A stretch of 64,000 nt of DNA, from NCBI GenBank assembly GCA_022648295.1, contig JALCME010000010.1, positions 1 through 64,000 on the forward strand. Reading direction: 5' to 3'. Shown piece by piece: positions 61,636 through 64,000 of this stretch; the first letter of the stretch is position 1, and each line of letters opens with the position of its first letter. The DNA comes from Bacteroides sp. Lineage in GTDB: Bacteria > Bacteroidota > Bacteroidia > Bacteroidales > Bacteroidaceae. A program made the translations under genes and the position numbers. The notes beneath the pieces are model-generated. The model was not told the origin of the DNA. It ran no database searches and saw nothing but the letters and a program-made list of their open reading frames with translations.

Positions 61636-62946
61636 CTATCTTTTCATTAAATCCTCAAAAGCCCTAATATAGCGGTTACTCACTGTTTCTATATTGATCT
61701 TTTCGCGGATGATCCGTTCCGATTCCACTCCCATTTCCTCGCACCGTTGCGGATGATCGAACAAATACTCCAACTTATCCACAAGGCTATACACATCCCC
61801 TTCGCGGAAGATGAAACCATTTTTCCCATCAACAACCAAATCACGTTCCGTACTGTCACATACCGAACAAATAATGGGCATTCCGTAACTCATGGCATCG
61901 TTAATAGACAATCCTCCCATGCCGGCAAGCACATATACGGTAGACTCGTTCATATAAGCTCCTAGTTCTTTCGGGTCATAAACAGCCCCAATGAAACGAA
62001 CGATACCACTGTTATGATTTACCTGTGCCTCCGTTTTCTGTTCAGGAACGGCTTCCCGCTCGGTTTCAGCTTTCTGCACTACCTCTTTCGTCGCGTTCCG
62101 ACTTTCATCAAGCACCGTAAGAGAAGCATCCACCGCTTGACGCTTTAAGTTCTCCAACTCCGGCCCATCACCGACAATAACCAGCTCCGCATCATCATAT
62201 TCCCCGGCAATCCGGGCAAAAGCATCAATCAACAAATCCACCCGTTTCCACTTGACCAGACGACCAATGTGCAACACTCGCTTTCCAACTTTGGGCAACA
62301 AGGACCCGGAAGCCTGCACCAACGCTTTCTCCCTTAATAACGTTTCGGTGTCTGTGGAGTTATAAGTCACATGAATCTGCTCCCTCTCCACTCCATAAGA
62401 AGGAAGAATATTATACGCCATCGTGGAATAGTTCAACGTACCCACTGCATCGGCATAGCAATACTTGCGAAGTAGTGCGGTGATCCATTGCCGAAGGTAA
62501 AACCCGGTGCCGACACTCAGCAGGCGCATCTGTTCATCATACATGGGATGCTCACTGAAATACTCCCGGATATTCCCGTAAGGAGGAGTTTGAAAAGGTA
62601 TTTCCCGAATAACCAACCGTGCACCGCAAATTCTCATCGCCTTACGCAAAGCCGGCTGAAAGAAAACCTGTAAGAAATAAGGCCAACCCAGAACAACAAG
62701 ATCAGGGCATTCCTCTTTAACAAGATCAGGAAGGGAAGGATAAGCATTTTTACCGTAAAACATGCGTTTCTCCTGTGCATAGAGGTGTTTATAAGTACCT
62801 CCCTGTACCATCTTAACACCTTTGCCTATGGTTCCGTTCCCTTTTTCCGGAACAACGACCACCACTTCCACCCCTTTTCGATGCAACCTTTCTAACAAGG
62901 CATCAAGATAATGGGGTATTCCACCGAACGTAAACAATACTTTCAT
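61636..62946 (-). CDS. Family 4 glycosyltransferase with an internal low-complexity insertion
   Basis: This 436-residue GT-B enzyme begins MKVLFTFGGIPHYLDALLERL. The donor domain has VLHIGRLVKWKRVDLLIDAF, LVIVGDGPELENLK and YVLAGMGGLSINDAMSYGMP. Between the last two, about residues 272-312 are an acidic/basic insertion (KAETEREAVPEQKTEAQ) where relatives have only a short turn before RFIGAVYDPKELG. The insertion should form a surface loop away from the active site. The next gene ends 2 bp before this start, so both belong to an operon that enters from the right. Confidence 0.85.
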   Translation of the reverse strand: MKVLFTFGGIPHYLDALLERLHRKGVEVVVVVPEKGNGTIGKGVKMVQGGTYKHLYAQEKRMFYGKNAYPSLPDLVKEECPDLVVLGWPYFLQVFFQPALRKAMRICGARLVIREIPFQTPPYGNIREYFSEHPMYDEQMRLLSVGTGFYLRQWITALLRKYCYADAVGTLNYSTMAYNILPSYGVEREQIHVTYNSTDTETLLREKALVQASGSLLPKVGKRVLHIGRLVKWKRVDLLIDAFARIAGEYDDAELVIVGDGPELENLKRQAVDASLTVLDESRNATKEVVQKAETEREAVPEQKTEAQVNHNSGIVRFIGAVYDPKELGAYMNESTVYVLAGMGGLSINDAMSYGMPIICSVCDSTERDLVVDGKNGFIFREGDVYSLVDKLEYLFDHPQRCEEMGVESERIIREKINIETVSNRYIRAFEDLMKR

Positions 62947-62948
62947 AA

Positions 62949-64000
62949 CTAAAGACGAATTATTTCATTAAGGCAAGTTTTCAACTTCCCAATATGATGA
63001 TCACTGGCATATTCCGCAAGTCCTTCGGGCGACGGAGCACCTTCCCGGCACAAATGGATAACGGCATCCTTACAAGCCACCGCATCTCCTTCGGGTATAG
63101 CTATACCCGTACCGTAAGCCATAACCCGTTTACCCATACATTCTCCCTGACTGACGATAATTGGCTTCCCAAAAGCCGCAGCTTTGGTCAATAGGTTACT
63201 GCTCCCCGTAAACCCGTTATAAGCGGCAAACACCACATCACCCGCCATGACCAAGGCATTAAAACAAGCCTCATCGGGTATCTGTTCCAAAGAAAAGAGA
63301 CAATTACTGCGCGAAGCCTGAACCCTTTCCAATTCTCCGGTCTGAGGTTCAGAAAGCCATGATTTACCAGCCATGAGGAAGAAGTATTCGTCCTCGGGCA
63401 ACAGCTGAACAGTACGTAGCAGCAGGTCTATTCCTTTACGGGACCCCAGCGAACCCAAAAGAGCAACAATCTTCCGGCCTCTTGCACGTTCTCTCAAAAG
63501 ATGAAGTAGAGAATAGGAATCATCAGGGGCGGACAAGTCGGCAAAGTCGGGGAAACGTAGTATGCGGGGTTGAAACGCTTTCAGCGAATCAATGGAATAT
63601 TCATTCAGAACGCCTATTCCTTTGCAGAGGGAACTGCGAAGAAAGGGACGGACATCGGGCACCCCCGGTTTATAAGGAGGGAGCGCAGACTGTACCAGAA
63701 GTCCGCTCCACGAATAAGGCAGCAAACGGTAAAAAAGTCCGGGCAGGGACAATGTAGGCAACATATCGTCAAGACAGGGAAAATAAGCAAGATCGGGGTG
63801 GAAATCAAACAACTGCCTGCGTAATGCCGCAAGATTCCGTAAACGGATTATTGCATTCTCCAAAACAACAAGCTTCTTCCTGAAAGGCTTTCCTATCGGC
63901 AAAGGGAGCAACGGGCGCACGGTTATCTCACTAAAGGCGGCAACATCCCCCGTCCCTGATTCCCGGGGAGCAAGAAGAAGCACCTCATGCCCCAGACTTG
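62949..64000 (-). CDS. Glycosyltransferase, family 4 type, 5' end outside the window
   Basis: The reading frame is open to the right edge: the codons before the GTG at 63983 continue as SLGHEVLLLAPRESGTG, a normal inner part of a GT-B N-terminal domain, so the true start lies beyond the window. About 350 residues are visible. The donor domain includes KIVALLGSLGSRKGIDLLLRTV, VFAAYNGFTGSSNLLTKAAAFGKPIIVS and GTGIAIPEGDA. It probably belongs to the same surface-polysaccharide pathway as its neighbour. Donor sugar and linkage are unknown. Confidence 0.82.
   Translation of the reverse strand, partial: SLGHEVLLLAPRESGTGDVAAFSEITVRPLLPLPIGKPFRKKLVVLENAIIRLRNLAALRRQLFDFHPDLAYFPCLDDMLPTLSLPGLFYRLLPYSWSGLLVQSALPPYKPGVPDVRPFLRSSLCKGIGVLNEYSIDSLKAFQPRILRFPDFADLSAPDDSYSLLHLLRERARGRKIVALLGSLGSRKGIDLLLRTVQLLPEDEYFFLMAGKSWLSEPQTGELERVQASRSNCLFSLEQIPDEACFNALVMAGDVVFAAYNGFTGSSNLLTKAAAFGKPIIVSQGECMGKRVMAYGTGIAIPEGDAVACKDAVIHLCREGAPSPEGLAEYASDHHIGKLKTCLNEIIRL

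Overview
The window looks like Bacteroides or a close relative among the gut Bacteroidales. It carries a SusC/SusD pair with a hybrid two-component regulator, and -7 boxes of the Bacteroides type (TAnnTTTG) before many genes. It also has the usual Bacteroides housekeeping genes: fused SecDF, KorAB, TopA with glycine-rich C-terminal repeats, HU, and paired FKBP isomerases. No insertion sequence, rRNA operon or CRISPR array was seen.

Layout. Positions 1-10,000 hold the 5' part of a DnaQ-like exonuclease gene, a clostripain-family lipoprotein, a Nudix hydrolase, a large TPR protein paired with an outer-membrane beta-barrel, and topA. Positions 10,200-24,200 are core genes: argS, HU, an operon with two overlapping rhomboid proteases, an EEP-family phosphodiesterase and an M3 peptidase, then secDF, tRNA-Arg(CCU) and korAB. 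A short GyrA-like remnant lies just behind secDF.

Positions 24,337-46,369 are the most interesting part: a polysaccharide utilization locus (PUL) of nine genes on the minus strand, with its divergent sensor-regulator. In transcription order it encodes a GH127 lipoprotein, SusC, SusD, a DUF4859-like lipoprotein, two different zinc metallopeptidases, a GH43 enzyme, a second GH127 and an S9 prolyl-peptidase-like protein. One metallopeptidase aligns residue for residue with the active site of the lethal factor / Pro-Pro endopeptidase (M34) family. Beta-L-arabinofuranosidases, a GH43, an M34-like protease and a DPP-IV-like protease together fit a system for hydroxyproline-rich plant glycoproteins (extensins and related proteins). 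That target is an inference.

Positions 46,500-52,150 hold an acyltransferase and a decaying accessory island that ends at the 3' side of a tRNA-Met gene. The island contains an AAA ATPase with a DUF4143-like C-terminus, a helicase-primase of the TOTE conflict-system type broken by two nonsense codons, a frameshift and a large deletion, and a truncated CoiA-like fragment. Positions 52,300-56,450 are again core-like: a DUF4491 protein, an Lrp-family regulator, two FKBPs, a sirtuin without zinc-binding cysteines and a small lipoprotein. Positions 57,000-64,000 are a surface-polysaccharide region: four glycosyltransferases around wecC and wecB, which make UDP-ManNAcA. The last glycosyltransferase runs off the right edge.

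Two intergenic arrays of three near-palindromes (periods 22 and 23 bp, unrelated core sequences) stand just behind the 3' ends of genes and are not explained by any gene.
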